Shown one piece after another: positions 42,867 through 52,192 of a DNA stretch of 64,000 nucleotides. Each line of letters begins with the position of its first letter. The stretch's first letter is position 1. The position numbers were made by a program, and so were the translations under genes. Source of the stretch: JAAYLC01 sp964636665 (GTDB lineage Bacteria; Bacteroidota; Bacteroidia; Flavobacteriales; Flavobacteriaceae); NCBI GenBank assembly GCA_964636665.1, contig CAZWVT010000002.1, forward strand, positions 20,445 through 84,444. Direction: 5' to 3'. Under the pieces are notes generated by a model. That model was given only the letters and a program-made list of their open reading frames with translations. It searched no databases and was not told the origin of the DNA.

Positions 42867-43685
42867 ATGAATTTAAATCGAATTCCAAAACTCAAGCATA
42901 CCGATTCTGATAATTTTTTTCTCCTTGCCGGACCTTGTGCCATTGAAGGTGAAGAAATGGCGCTTCGAATTGCAGAAAAAATCGTAGCCATTACCGATAA
43001 ACTTGAAATTCCTTACATTTTCAAAGGAAGTTTTAAAAAAGCAAACAGAAGCCGAATCGATAGTTTTACCGGAATTGGAAATGAAAAAGCTTTAAAAATT
43101 CTTCGCAAAGTTTCTGAAACCTTTAATGTTCCTACAGTTACCGATATTCACGAAAATGAAGATGCGGCAATGGCAGCGGAATATGTTGATGTCTTACAAA
43201 TTCCGGCTTTTCTTGTCCGCCAGACAGATTTGGTAGTTGCTGCCGCAAAAACCGGAAAAGTTGTGAATCTTAAAAAAGGACAATTTATGAGTCCGGAAAG
43301 TATGCAGCATGCCGTTAAAAAAGTTACCGATTCCGGAAATGAACAAGTGATGATAACCGATCGCGGAACCATGTTTGGATATCAAGATATGATTGTCGAT
43401 TATCGCGGAATTCCAACTATGAAACAATTTGCTCCCGTTGTTTTAGATGTTACCCACAGTTTGCAACAACCCAATCAGAGTGTTGGCGTAACGGGAGGAC
43501 GTCCGGAAATGATTGGAACAATTGCCCGTGCGGGAATCGCAACCGGAGCTGACGGAATTTTTATTGAAACACACTTTGACCCTAAAAATGCTAAAAGTGA
43601 CGGAGCGAATATGTTAGATTTAAGTTTATTGGAAAAACTTTTATCGGATTTGGTTGCCATCCGAAAGGTAATCAACCAGCTATAA
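42867..43685 (+). CDS. kdsA: 3-deoxy-8-phosphooctulonate synthase
   Basis: 272 residues. It joins arabinose 5-phosphate and phosphoenolpyruvate into KDO 8-phosphate for the LPS inner core. Motifs: L-A-G-P-C-A-I-E-G, F-K-G-S-F-K-K-A-N-R-S-R, T-D-I-H-E, D-R-G-T-M-F-G-Y and D-V-T-H-S-L-Q-Q-P. G-P-C-A-I rather than a cysteine-metal ligand at the first motif cannot by itself assign the metal class. The stop overlaps the stop of convergent mvaD by 6 bp. Confidence 0.96.
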   Translation: MNLNRIPKLKHTDSDNFFLLAGPCAIEGEEMALRIAEKIVAITDKLEIPYIFKGSFKKANRSRIDSFTGIGNEKALKILRKVSETFNVPTVTDIHENEDAAMAAEYVDVLQIPAFLVRQTDLVVAAAKTGKVVNLKKGQFMSPESMQHAVKKVTDSGNEQVMITDRGTMFGYQDMIVDYRGIPTMKQFAPVVLDVTHSLQQPNQSVGVTGGRPEMIGTIARAGIATGADGIFIETHFDPKNAKSDGANMLDLSLLEKLLSDLVAIRKVINQL

Positions 43686-44756
43686 TCGGAAAGCGCCTAA
43701 GCTTACTTCATCATTTATAAATTCATTGTTAACGCAATAGTATTTTAATTTTTCGTCTATGAATTTTTGAATTTCTGCATATTCATTTTGAGGATATAAA
43801 AGATGAACATTCGCACCGGCATCCAATGTAAAACAAAGATTGCTTCCTGTTTTTTTACGATATTCCCAAATGTGATTAATGATTTCCAAAGTATTGGGTT
43901 TCATTAAAATAAAATAAGGCGTAGAAGTCAACATCATCGCATGAAGGGAAAGTGCTTCCAACTCCACGATTTGAATAAATTCAGTCAAATTACCGTTTTG
44001 AAGTATTGGGATTAATTTAGAAAGATTTTCCTCAGCTTGTTTAAAACGTTGAGCAGCAAACGGATGATTATGCATTAATTGATGCCCCACCGTACTGCTA
44101 ACTTGCTTCTCTCCTTTATCGACCAATAAAATGGTATCTTGATAATTTTGAAATACCGAATGAACTTCCATCGGATACTTGATTCCCGTCAAATTATTGC
44201 TGTTCCAAATTTTAGGATGTTCACCCCAAACGACTATCGAACCTTCGATGCTTCGCGCAGCACTTCCGGAACCCAATCGGGCGAGAAATGATGCTTTTTC
44301 ATTAAAAAATTTATCATCAATAGAAGTGTCCATTATTTTTTCAATACTCATCAAGCACAATGCCAATGCGCTCAAACCACTTGCAGAAGAAGCTATTCCG
44401 CTGCTGTGCGGAAAACTATTAGCCGTTTCAATTCGGAATTTATACGATTTCAAAAAAGACAAATAAGGCGAAATACGTTCAAAAAAAGTCGCTATTTTGG
44501 GTTCAAAACTTTCTTCACGTGTTCCGTTGCGATACACTTCGAATTCAAAATTATCGGAATTTTTAGGCGTATATGAAAGCCTTGTTTGAGTATGACAATT
44601 TTTTAAAGTAAAACTAAGTGACGGATTTTGAGGTAATTGAGGTTCATATTTTCCCCAGTATTTTATGAGCGCAATATTACTTGGTGATTGCCAAGAAACA
44701 GAACCTTCGGGAAGAAAATCCTTGTATTTTTTTCCAAAAAAACGAGAATCAGTCAT
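43680..44756 (-). CDS. mvaD: diphosphomevalonate decarboxylase
   Basis: 358 residues, GHMP-kinase fold. It makes isopentenyl diphosphate from mevalonate diphosphate using ATP. Visible: S-W-Q-S-P-S-N-I-A-L-I-K-Y-W-G-K at the start, the F-P-H-S-S-G-I-A-S-S-A-S-G GHMP loop, and catalytic Asp in T-L-D-A-G-A-N-V-H. This shows that isoprenoids are made by the mevalonate route, as in other Flavobacteria. It lies 60 bp downstream of alaS in the same direction; the 3' end overlaps kdsA by 6 bp. Confidence 0.95.
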   Translation of the reverse strand: MTDSRFFGKKYKDFLPEGSVSWQSPSNIALIKYWGKYEPQLPQNPSLSFTLKNCHTQTRLSYTPKNSDNFEFEVYRNGTREESFEPKIATFFERISPYLSFLKSYKFRIETANSFPHSSGIASSASGLSALALCLMSIEKIMDTSIDDKFFNEKASFLARLGSGSAARSIEGSIVVWGEHPKIWNSNNLTGIKYPMEVHSVFQNYQDTILLVDKGEKQVSSTVGHQLMHNHPFAAQRFKQAEENLSKLIPILQNGNLTEFIQIVELEALSLHAMMLTSTPYFILMKPNTLEIINHIWEYRKKTGSNLCFTLDAGANVHLLYPQNEYAEIQKFIDEKLKYYCVNNEFINDEVSLGAFRL

Positions 44757-44816
44757 AGTTAAAATTGAAAATTAAAAATAAGATTCTTTTTTGATATTCG
44801 ATTTCTGTTCAAAATC

Positions 44817-47429
44817 TTACTCGATTAAAAAATCTTTTGCTTGTTTTAAAGCTTGAGAAATTCCTTTTGGATTTTTACCTCCCGCAGTGGCAAAGAAAGG
44901 TTGACCTCCTCCTCCCCCTTGGATGTGTTTTCCCAATTCACGAATAATAGATCCGGCATTAAGATTTCTCTCAGCAACCAAATCTTTGGAAATATAACAC
45001 ACTAAAAATGCTTTTCCATCGACTTCAGAGCCCAATACAAGAAATAATTTTTCAATTTCACCGGAAAGTTCGAAAGCTAAATCTTTCATTCCGGAAGCGT
45101 CCAATTCTATTTGTTTGGAAAGAAAATTTATTCCGTTTAATTCCTCAATTTCACTTTTTAAAGTTGTTTTTAAATTTTTCACTTTCTCTTTCAAAAGCTC
45201 GGAAATTTCTTTCTGAAGTTTTTTGTTTTCTTCTTGTAAGGATTCTATAGCCTTAATCGGTTCTTTTGGATTGTTTAGCAATTGTCGAATATTTTCCAAA
45301 TCTCGACTTCGCTGACTCAAATAATCTTTGGCAGCACTTCCGGTAATTGCTTCGATTCTTCTGACACCTGAAGCTACCGCACCCTCACTTACGATAATAA
45401 AATACCAAATATCGGAAGTTGTGGAAACGTGAATTCCTCCACAAAGCTCCATAGAATCTCCAAAACGGATGACACGCACGTTAGAATCGTATTTTTCTCC
45501 AAAAAGCGCAATTGCTCCTTCATCAATTGCTTGTTGATAAGGCATCACTCTATTTTCTTTTAAAGCAAGGTTTTCGGAAATACGGGAATTAACAAAATCT
45601 TGAACCGCATTTAATTCTTCGTCAGTCAATTTGGCAAAATGAGAAAAATCAAAACGCAAATAATCCGGATGTACCAAACTGCCTTTTTGAGTTACATGCG
45701 TTCCCAAAACATGACGAAGTGCTTGATGCAACAAATGGGTTGCCGAGTGATTTGAAGCGGTACGATTGCGCCTATCGGAATTGACTACTGCTCGAAGCGG
45801 AAGCATTAATTCCGACGGTAGCTTTTTAGTAAAATGTACTATTAAATTGTTTTCTTTTTTTGTATTGAAAACTTGAATGATTTCATCGCCAATTTCCAAA
45901 AAACCTTTATCTCCCACTTGTCCTCCACCTTCCGGATAAAAAGGAGTTTGACTTAAGACTAATTGGTACATCACTCCTTCTTTTTTGCTTTCAACTTTTC
46001 GATAACGGGTAATGCTGACTTCTGCTTCCAATGTATCATATCCGATAAACTTTTCTTGCACTCCGTTTTGGAGAATTTGCCAATCTTCCGTTTCTACTTT
46101 TGTAGCAGCTCTTGAACGTTGTTTTTGATTTTGAAGTTCTTTTTCAAATTCTTCTTCGTTTAAGGTATATCCGCGTTCTCTTAAAATAAGCGCTGTCAAA
46201 TCGATAGGAAACCCGAACGTATCATAAAGCTCAAAAACTTTTGCCCCTGAAATTTCTTTGGATGTAGCGGAATCTATGAGATTGTCCAAAAGAACCAATC
46301 CTTGTTCCAAAGTTTTTAAGAATGCTTTTTCTTCTTCCCGAATGACATTTGTAATAAGGTTTTTTTCCCGTTCCAATTCCGGATAGGCATCACCCATTTG
46401 TTGAATTAAAGTATCGACAAGCTGAAAAATAAAAGCTTCTTTCTGATTCAGAAAAGTAAATCCATAACGCACAGCACGGCGAAGAATCCTTCTGATTACG
46501 TAACCGGCTCCGGTATTATTAGGCAGTTGACCATCTGCAATTGAAAATGCGACGGCTCTGATATGATCTGCAATAACACGAGTGGCGATATCGATTTTTT
46601 CGTTTTTACCGTATGCAGTATTTGTAATTTCTCCTATTTTGGAAATAAGCGGCATAAAAACATCTGTGTCATAATTGCTTTGTTTTCCTTGCAAAACCAT
46701 ACACAATCTTTCAAAACCCATTCCCGTATCAACATGATTTGCAGGTAATTTCTCCAGACTACCATCAGCTTTTCGGTTGTATTGCATAAATACCAAATTC
46801 CAAACTTCCACCACTTGCGGATGATCTTTATTAACAAGCTCCCTTCCGCTAATTTTTTCTTTTTCTTCAGCAGAACGAATGTCCACGTGAATTTCACTGC
46901 AAGGTCCACACGGTCCCTGATCACCCATTTCCCAGAAATTATCATTCTTGTTTCCGTTCAAAATTCTACTTTCGGGCAAATATTGTTTCCAATAATTATA
47001 AGCTTCCTCATCCCTTCCCAAACTATCTTCTTTGGAACCTTCAAAAATAGTTACATACAGCAAATCTTTATCTATCTTTAAAACTTCCGTAAGCAGTTCC
47101 CAAGACCAAGCGATGGCTTCTTCTTTAAAATAATCGCCAAAACTCCAATTTCCCAACATCTCAAACATCGTATGGTGATAAGTATCCATTCCAACTTCTT
47201 CAAGATCGTTGTGTTTTCCGCTTACTCTCAAACATTTTTGACTATCGGCAATGCGTGGACGCTCAGGCTGGGCGTTTCCTAAAAAATATTCTTTAAAAGG
47301 TGCCATCCCACTATTTATGAACATCAGCGTGGGATCATTCTTTACAACCATAGGTGCTGAAGGAACAATAAGGTGATTTTTTGATTTAAAAAACTCTAAA
47401 AATGCAGAGCGGATTTCATTGGATTTCAT
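44817..47429 (-). CDS. alaS: alanyl-tRNA synthetase
   Basis: 870 residues, full length. Class II core: F-I-N-S-G-M-A-P-F-K, H-H-T-M-F-E-M-L-G-N-W-S-F-G-D-Y-F and G-M-G-F-E-R-L. Editing domain: H-S-A-T-H-L-L-H and C-G-G-I-H with the zinc ligands. The C-terminal C-Ala domain has H-I-Q-G-G-G-G-G-Q-P. It charges tRNA-Ala and clears mis-charged Ser or Gly. A minus-strand TATTTTTG box at 47595..47602 may drive it with a long leader, while a plus-strand TATATTTG at 47552..47559 would serve the M23 gene. Confidence 0.97.
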   Translation of the reverse strand: MKSNEIRSAFLEFFKSKNHLIVPSAPMVVKNDPTLMFINSGMAPFKEYFLGNAQPERPRIADSQKCLRVSGKHNDLEEVGMDTYHHTMFEMLGNWSFGDYFKEEAIAWSWELLTEVLKIDKDLLYVTIFEGSKEDSLGRDEEAYNYWKQYLPESRILNGNKNDNFWEMGDQGPCGPCSEIHVDIRSAEEKEKISGRELVNKDHPQVVEVWNLVFMQYNRKADGSLEKLPANHVDTGMGFERLCMVLQGKQSNYDTDVFMPLISKIGEITNTAYGKNEKIDIATRVIADHIRAVAFSIADGQLPNNTGAGYVIRRILRRAVRYGFTFLNQKEAFIFQLVDTLIQQMGDAYPELEREKNLITNVIREEEKAFLKTLEQGLVLLDNLIDSATSKEISGAKVFELYDTFGFPIDLTALILRERGYTLNEEEFEKELQNQKQRSRAATKVETEDWQILQNGVQEKFIGYDTLEAEVSITRYRKVESKKEGVMYQLVLSQTPFYPEGGGQVGDKGFLEIGDEIIQVFNTKKENNLIVHFTKKLPSELMLPLRAVVNSDRRNRTASNHSATHLLHQALRHVLGTHVTQKGSLVHPDYLRFDFSHFAKLTDEELNAVQDFVNSRISENLALKENRVMPYQQAIDEGAIALFGEKYDSNVRVIRFGDSMELCGGIHVSTTSDIWYFIIVSEGAVASGVRRIEAITGSAAKDYLSQRSRDLENIRQLLNNPKEPIKAIESLQEENKKLQKEISELLKEKVKNLKTTLKSEIEELNGINFLSKQIELDASGMKDLAFELSGEIEKLFLVLGSEVDGKAFLVCYISKDLVAERNLNAGSIIRELGKHIQGGGGGQPFFATAGGKNPKGISQALKQAKDFLIE

Positions 47430-47616
47430 AGCTGTAATTTCGTTTTACGATGTAGCAACTGTATTAAAAATAAATCGATTAATAATGTGTACTTGTCCAT
47501 TTTGTTCCTGTTGAGCTGATTTATTTAAAAGAGCAATCAGAAACATTTTGTTATATTTGTAAGTTTGTTACTTTTTCGTGCTTTTTTTAAAGTGCAAAAA
47601 TAAGAAATTTTAACAC

Positions 47617-48594
47617 ATGTCTAAGGTTAAATATTACTATGATAGCGAGACACTCTCCTATCGGAAAATAGAACGTAAAAAAGGACATCGAACGCGTATT
47701 GTGATTTTCAGCATTCTTGGAATGATGTTAAGCGGTTTTTTACTTCTTATCATTTATCTGAATCTCCCTATGGTGCGTACACCTAAAGAGTTGGCATTGC
47801 AACGCGAGCTTGACAATATGCAATTGCAATTTGAAATACTTAACAAAAAAGTAAGACAAGCTCAAACGGTACTTACTGAAATAGAAGAGCGCGACAATTC
47901 TCTTTATCGCACATATTTTGAAACCAATCCGATTCCTCCCGAACAAAGACGTGCCGGTTTTGGAGGGATTAACAGATATAAAGATTTAGAAGGTTTTGAC
48001 AACTCCAGATTAATAATGAATGTAGCCAAAAATGTGGATATTCTTACCAAGCAACTTGTCATACAATCAAAATCACTTGATGAAATAACTGATTTGGCTT
48101 CTAATAAAGAAGAATTATTACTTGCCATTCCCGCCATACAACCTGTTAGAAATGAAGATATGAATCGCATGGCATCTGGTTATGGATATCGTGCCGATCC
48201 TTTTACAAAAGCCAAAAAATTTCATCACGGCATGGATTTTAGTGCACCTCGCGGAACGCCAATATATGCCACAGGAAAAGGAAAAGTAGTCAGAGCCGAC
48301 AACCGCGTCAGTGGATATGGGAATCATATTGTCATTGACCACGGTTATGGTTATAAAAGTCTGTATGCTCATTTATATAAGTATAATGTTCGCACGGGAC
48401 AACAAGTTAATCGTGGGGATGTTATCGGATTTGTGGGCAGCACCGGTCGAAGCAGTGGCCCTCATTTACACTATGAAGTCCACAAAGACAATCAACGACT
48501 GAATCCGATAAATTTTTATTACGGGAGCTTAAGTGCAGAAGAATATGAAGACATGCTGAGACAGTCTCAACAAGAAAATCAATCGATGGATTAG
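47617..48594 (+). CDS. M23-family metallopeptidase (LytM-type), membrane-anchored
   Basis: 325 residues: a short basic cytoplasmic start, one helix (I-F-S-I-L-G-M-M-L-S-G-F-L-L-L-I-I), a coiled-coil (~65-95) and a C-terminal M23 domain with H-H-G-M-D-F-S and H-L-H-Y-E-V zinc motifs. Both His of H-x(n)-D and H-x-H are present, so it may be active rather than a degenerate LytM activator. It cuts peptide cross-links in peptidoglycan. Probable -7 box at 47552..47559. Confidence 0.92.
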   Translation: MSKVKYYYDSETLSYRKIERKKGHRTRIVIFSILGMMLSGFLLLIIYLNLPMVRTPKELALQRELDNMQLQFEILNKKVRQAQTVLTEIEERDNSLYRTYFETNPIPPEQRRAGFGGINRYKDLEGFDNSRLIMNVAKNVDILTKQLVIQSKSLDEITDLASNKEELLLAIPAIQPVRNEDMNRMASGYGYRADPFTKAKKFHHGMDFSAPRGTPIYATGKGKVVRADNRVSGYGNHIVIDHGYGYKSLYAHLYKYNVRTGQQVNRGDVIGFVGSTGRSSGPHLHYEVHKDNQRLNPINFYYGSLSAEEYEDMLRQSQQENQSMD

Positions 48595-48697
48595 AATTCA
48601 ATATAAATCAGTAAATTACCCATTAAAAGATTAAATTATTTTTTAAAAAAATATCCAAAATAATCTTTACTTTTATTTCTCAAATTTTACCAATAAT

Positions 48698-49027
48698 ATG
48701 CAATCGAAACTCCCTGATAAACTGTATTATTCAATCGGTGAAGTAGCGAATGCTTTTGATGTGAACACCTCCTTAATCAGGTTTTGGGAAAAAGAATTTG
48801 ATATTTTAAAACCAAAAAAGAATGCGAAAGGAGATAGAAAATTTTCAAAAGAAGATGTTGCAAATTTAGAACTTATTTATCATTTAGTTAAAGTTCAAGG
48901 ATTTACATTGGATGGTGCAAAAATTCGGTTGAAAGAAAACAAACAAAAAGTGCTAAGTCGTTTGGAGTTAATTAAAAAACTGGAATTGGTAAAATCGGAA
49001 CTTCTAAAAATCAAAAACGAACTCTAA
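48698..49027 (+). CDS. MerR-family DNA-binding protein
   Basis: 109 residues: N-terminal MerR helix-turn-helix (Y-S-I-G-E-V-A-N-A-F-D-V-N, then R-F-W-E-K-E-F and wing R-K-F-S-K-E-D-V), followed by a short helix bundle (K-L-R-L... replaced by A-K-I-R-L-K-E-N-K). No effector domain and no cysteine, so metal sensing is unlikely. Target unknown. It lies between the M23 gene and lemA on the same strand; lemA follows by 13 bp. Confidence 0.88.
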   Translation: MQSKLPDKLYYSIGEVANAFDVNTSLIRFWEKEFDILKPKKNAKGDRKFSKEDVANLELIYHLVKVQGFTLDGAKIRLKENKQKVLSRLELIKKLELVKSELLKIKNEL

Positions 49028-49040
49028 AACTTTATTATTT

Positions 49041-49643
49041 ATGAAAAAATGGATGCCTCTTATTGTTATTGCAGGTTTAATCATAATCATTGGTGGTTGG
49101 TTTGCTTCAGTCAACAATCGATTGGTACAATTGGACGAAAATGTTATGGCGCAATGGGGAAATGTTGAAAGCTCCTATCAACGTCGTGCCGATTTAATAC
49201 CGAATATCGTAAATACAGCAAAAGGTTATGCTCAATTTGAACAAGAAACCTTGATTCGTGTAACCGAAGCTCGAAGTCGAGCTACTGCAATAACAGTTGA
49301 TCCTGCAAATGCCACACCCGAACAAATTGAACAGTTCCAACAAGCACAAGCCGGATTGTCATCAGCTTTATCAAGACTTTTAGCCACTTTTGAGCGATAT
49401 CCTGATTTAAAAGCCAATGAGAACTTTAGAGAACTTATCAATGAATTGGAACGAACCGAAAACCGAATCAATGTTGAAAGAAACCGTTACAATGAAACCC
49501 TTCGTGTTTACAATCCTGAAATTCGTAAGTTTCCTACCAATTTTGCTGCAGGAATATTAGGGTTTACAACCAAACCTTATTTTGAAGCCGATGAAGGTTC
49601 TGAAACAGCGCCGGAAGTAAATTTTGATTTCGGAAACAATTAA
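49041..49643 (+). CDS. LemA-family membrane protein
   Basis: 200 residues: an N-terminal helix (W-M-P-L-I-V-I-A-G-L-I-I-I-I-G-G-W-F), then a helical domain with the family motif Q-W-G-N-V-E-S-S-Y-Q-R-R-A-D-L-I-P-N and F-E-R-Y-P-D-L-K-A-N-E-N-F. LemA proteins are often encoded beside TPM-domain proteins as here; the molecular role is not settled. Located in the inner membrane with the body outside or inside the cytoplasm unclear. It is first of three close genes. Confidence 0.92.
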   Translation: MKKWMPLIVIAGLIIIIGGWFASVNNRLVQLDENVMAQWGNVESSYQRRADLIPNIVNTAKGYAQFEQETLIRVTEARSRATAITVDPANATPEQIEQFQQAQAGLSSALSRLLATFERYPDLKANENFRELINELERTENRINVERNRYNETLRVYNPEIRKFPTNFAAGILGFTTKPYFEADEGSETAPEVNFDFGNN

Positions 49644-49653
49644 TCCAACACCT

Positions 49654-50112
49654 ATGAAAGAAGTTGAAAGATTTCTTACTCCGGAAGAAGAAGCGGAAAT
49701 AATTGAAGCCATTCAAACTGCTGAAAGAAAAACTTCAGGGGAAATCCGTGTTCATATTGAAGCGCATTCAGTTTCTCAAAAAGACGGCACCAAAATCGAC
49801 CCGTATAATCGCGCTGCCGAAGTTTTTGCTTTGCTTAAAATGAATAACACCCAACAGCGCAACGGAACACTTTTATATATCGCTGTTGCGGATAGAAAAT
49901 TGGTGATTATGGGTGATGAAGGAATCAATAATGTTGTCGAAGAAGATTTTTGGGAAGGTACAATTAATCTTATCGTCAGTCATTTTAAACGCAATGAAAT
50001 TAAAAACGGCATCGTAAATGGAGTTTTAAAAGTGGGAAAAAAATTAAAAGAATTTTTTCCTTATCAATCAGATGATGAAAACCAATTACCGGATGATATT
50101 TCTTTTGGATAG
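49654..50112 (+). CDS. TPM-domain protein (soluble)
   Basis: 152 residues from the ATG at 49654, 10 bp after lemA; the longer frame overlaps lemA. The TPM domain covers nearly the whole protein (E-A-I-Q-T-A-E-R-K-T-S-G-E-I-R-V-H-I-E and T-L-L-Y-I-A-V-A-D-R-K-L-V-I-M-G-D-E-G-I). No signal or helix, so likely cytosolic. Family members occur with LemA; a chaperone-like or photosystem-repair role is known only in plants. Confidence 0.88.
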   Translation: MKEVERFLTPEEEAEIIEAIQTAERKTSGEIRVHIEAHSVSQKDGTKIDPYNRAAEVFALLKMNNTQQRNGTLLYIAVADRKLVIMGDEGINNVVEEDFWEGTINLIVSHFKRNEIKNGIVNGVLKVGKKLKEFFPYQSDDENQLPDDISFG

Positions 50113-50154
50113 GAAACATTCCTATTTATATCTCAAAGAATCAGCAGTATAAAA

Positions 50155-50979
50155 ATGAAAAAAACAATCACATTATTTAATTTTAATTTATCGGGTAGCA
50201 TCTTGCTACCTTTTCTTTCTATACTTTTTTTATTTTGTTCATTTTCGGGATGGGCACAGTTTGACGTTCCTGAAAAACCGAGCGTGCAAACTTCTGTTTA
50301 TGATTATATCAATTTATTAAATCCGACTCAAAAAACTGCATTAGAACAAAAATTAATTCGTTATGCCGATTCCACTTCTACTCAAATTGTATGTGTAATT
50401 ATCTCCTCAACCAACGACGAAGACATTGCTTTACTGGGTGCAAGATGGGGACAAAAATGGGGAATCGGCCAACAAGGAGAGGACAACGGCATTCTGATAA
50501 CGCTTGCCAAAGATGACAGACGTGTTGACATTAATACAGGCTATGGAATAGAATATCGGATAACCGACCGAATGGCACATCAGATTATCAATCAAATAAT
50601 GATTCCTGAGTTTCGAAACAATAATTTTTATGCCGGTCTGGACAAAGGAAGCGATGCAATCTTTGAGACTTTAAAAGGTGAGTTTAAGAGTAAGAAAAGA
50701 AATTCTTCAAACGAAGGAGTTCCTTTTATTTTAATTTTAATATTTTTCATTATCCTGATAATTATCTTCAGTCGAAAAAACAAAGGTGGCAAAAACGGCA
50801 AATTTAAAGGTGGTCCATCCCTTCTCGATGTTCTTATATTAAGCAGCATGGGTAGAAGTAGCGGAAGCCGTGGTGGTTTCGGCGGAGGATTTGGCAGCGG
50901 AGGAAGCTTCGGTGGTGGATTCGGTGGCGGTTTTGGTGGCGGAAGTTTTGGAGGAGGCGGTGCTTCCGGAGGTTGGTAA
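50155..50979 (+). CDS. TPM-domain protein with Gly-rich tail
   Basis: 274 residues: signal peptide ending W-A-Q, a TPM domain (~30-180), one helix (I-L-I-L-I-F-F-I-I-L-I-I-I-F) and a Gly/Ser/Phe-rich tail of repeated G-G-G-F-G-type units to the end. The tail probably faces the cytosol or is disordered. Same unit as lemA and the shorter TPM gene. The repeated tail is the reason for a run of GGA/GGT codons, not a mobile element. Confidence 0.9.
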   Translation: MKKTITLFNFNLSGSILLPFLSILFLFCSFSGWAQFDVPEKPSVQTSVYDYINLLNPTQKTALEQKLIRYADSTSTQIVCVIISSTNDEDIALLGARWGQKWGIGQQGEDNGILITLAKDDRRVDINTGYGIEYRITDRMAHQIINQIMIPEFRNNNFYAGLDKGSDAIFETLKGEFKSKKRNSSNEGVPFILILIFFIILIIIFSRKNKGGKNGKFKGGPSLLDVLILSSMGRSSGSRGGFGGGFGSGGSFGGGFGGGFGGGSFGGGGASGGW

Positions 50980-50992
50980 TAAACAAAACAAC

Positions 50993-51026
50993 AAAAATCC
51001 GTCCCAATTATCTGAGACGGATTTTT
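50993..51026. terminator. bidirectional terminator between the TPM gene and mdh
   Basis: AAAAATCCGTC with GACGGATTTTT, 12-nt loop; T runs on both strands serve both convergent genes. Confidence 0.85.
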
Positions 51027-51047
51027 GTTTATAAACTAAATATCAGT

Positions 51048-51974
51048 TTAGAATTTCAATAGTGCATTAACATTTCGAACGCCTTCTGCACTTTCTTTCA
51101 TATTGTTTTTCTCATCGTCATTTAATTCTATTTCTACGATTTCTTCTATTCCATTTTTACCAAGAATTACAGGAACCCCAAGACAAATATCTTTCATTCC
51201 ATACGCTCCGTTTAACATTACAGAACAAGGAAACATTTTTTTCTGATCGCAAGCAATTGCCTGAACCATTGCTGAAACAGCAGCACCGGGTGCATACCAA
51301 GCAGAAGTTCCCAGCAGTTTGGTCAAGGTAGCACCGCCAACCTTAGTATCTTCTTTCACTTGATTTAATCGGTCTTGAGAAATAAATTTAGAAACCGGAA
51401 TACTGTTTCTTGTGGCAAGTCTTATTAAAGGCACCATTCCTGTATCGCTATGACCGCCGATTACCATTCCGTCAACATCGCTAATGGGAGCTCCAAGTGC
51501 TTCTGCCAAACGATATTTAAAACGAGCGCTGTCCAAAGCACCACCCATTCCAATAATTCGGTTTTGTGGAAGCCCTGACACTTTATGTGCAAGGTATGCC
51601 ATCGTATCCATTGGATTACTAACAACAATAAGTATGGTATTTGGAGAGTGTTTTACCAATTGAGAAGAAACATCTTTTACGATTCCCGCATTAATACCAA
51701 TTAATTCTTCTCTGGTCATTCCGGGTTTTCTTGGAATTCCACTTGTAATTACGCAAACATCACTATCCGCTGTTTTGGAATAATCATTGGTTACTCCTGT
51801 GATTTTTGTATCAAAGCCATTTAAAGAAGCTGTTTGCATTAAATCCATTGCTTTTCCTTCTGCAAACCCTTCTTTGATATCGAGTAAAACAACTTCACTC
51901 GCAAAATCCTTGATGGCAATGTACTCAGCACAACTGGCACCCACGGCACCTGCACCTACTACTGTTACTTTCAT
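51048..51974 (-). CDS. mdh: malate dehydrogenase (LDH-like type)
   Basis: 308 residues. NAD-binding G-A-G-A-V-G-A-S at the N-terminus, D in L-L-D-I-K-E-G favouring NAD, T-S-G-I-P-R-K-P-G-M-T-R with the substrate arginines, and catalytic H in G-G-H-S-D-T. It interconverts malate and oxaloacetate in the citric acid cycle. Single gene; a minus-strand TATTTTTG box at 52057..52064 would give an ~80-nt leader. It ends at the shared terminator. Confidence 0.95.
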   Translation of the reverse strand: MKVTVVGAGAVGASCAEYIAIKDFASEVVLLDIKEGFAEGKAMDLMQTASLNGFDTKITGVTNDYSKTADSDVCVITSGIPRKPGMTREELIGINAGIVKDVSSQLVKHSPNTILIVVSNPMDTMAYLAHKVSGLPQNRIIGMGGALDSARFKYRLAEALGAPISDVDGMVIGGHSDTGMVPLIRLATRNSIPVSKFISQDRLNQVKEDTKVGGATLTKLLGTSAWYAPGAAVSAMVQAIACDQKKMFPCSVMLNGAYGMKDICLGVPVILGKNGIEEIVEIELNDDEKNNMKESAEGVRNVNALLKF

Positions 51975-52138
51975 TATTAAATTTTTTATGTTATTAGTTA
52001 TAAATAATTGAATAGCAATTCTTTAAAACTTATTGTCTCATTTCAAAGAATCTTCACAAAAATACCAATTAGACTTTATAAATAAGAATAAAATACGATT
52101 TAAAAACTGTTATGATGTGATTTGGTTACTCATAAAGC

Positions 52139-52173
52139 AAAAAAACCGCCTCAATTTAATGAGACGGTTTTTT
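52139..52173 (-). terminator. terminator after the OmpA-family gene
   Basis: AAAAACCGCCTC with GAGACGGTTTTTT, 8-nt loop and a T/A run on either side; it lies just past the stop at 52193. Confidence 0.82.
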
Positions 52174-52192
52174 AATCTTTTATAAGTTTTAA

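Noticed and set aside
46634..46945. 103-aa frame inside alaS
   Set aside because: Same strand as alaS but in another frame; it lies entirely within the alaS coding sequence and shows no independent protein features.
50850..50979. Gly-codon repeats as a mobile or unstable element
   Set aside because: It is the coding tail of a TPM-domain protein and varies in codons; no target duplication or ends.
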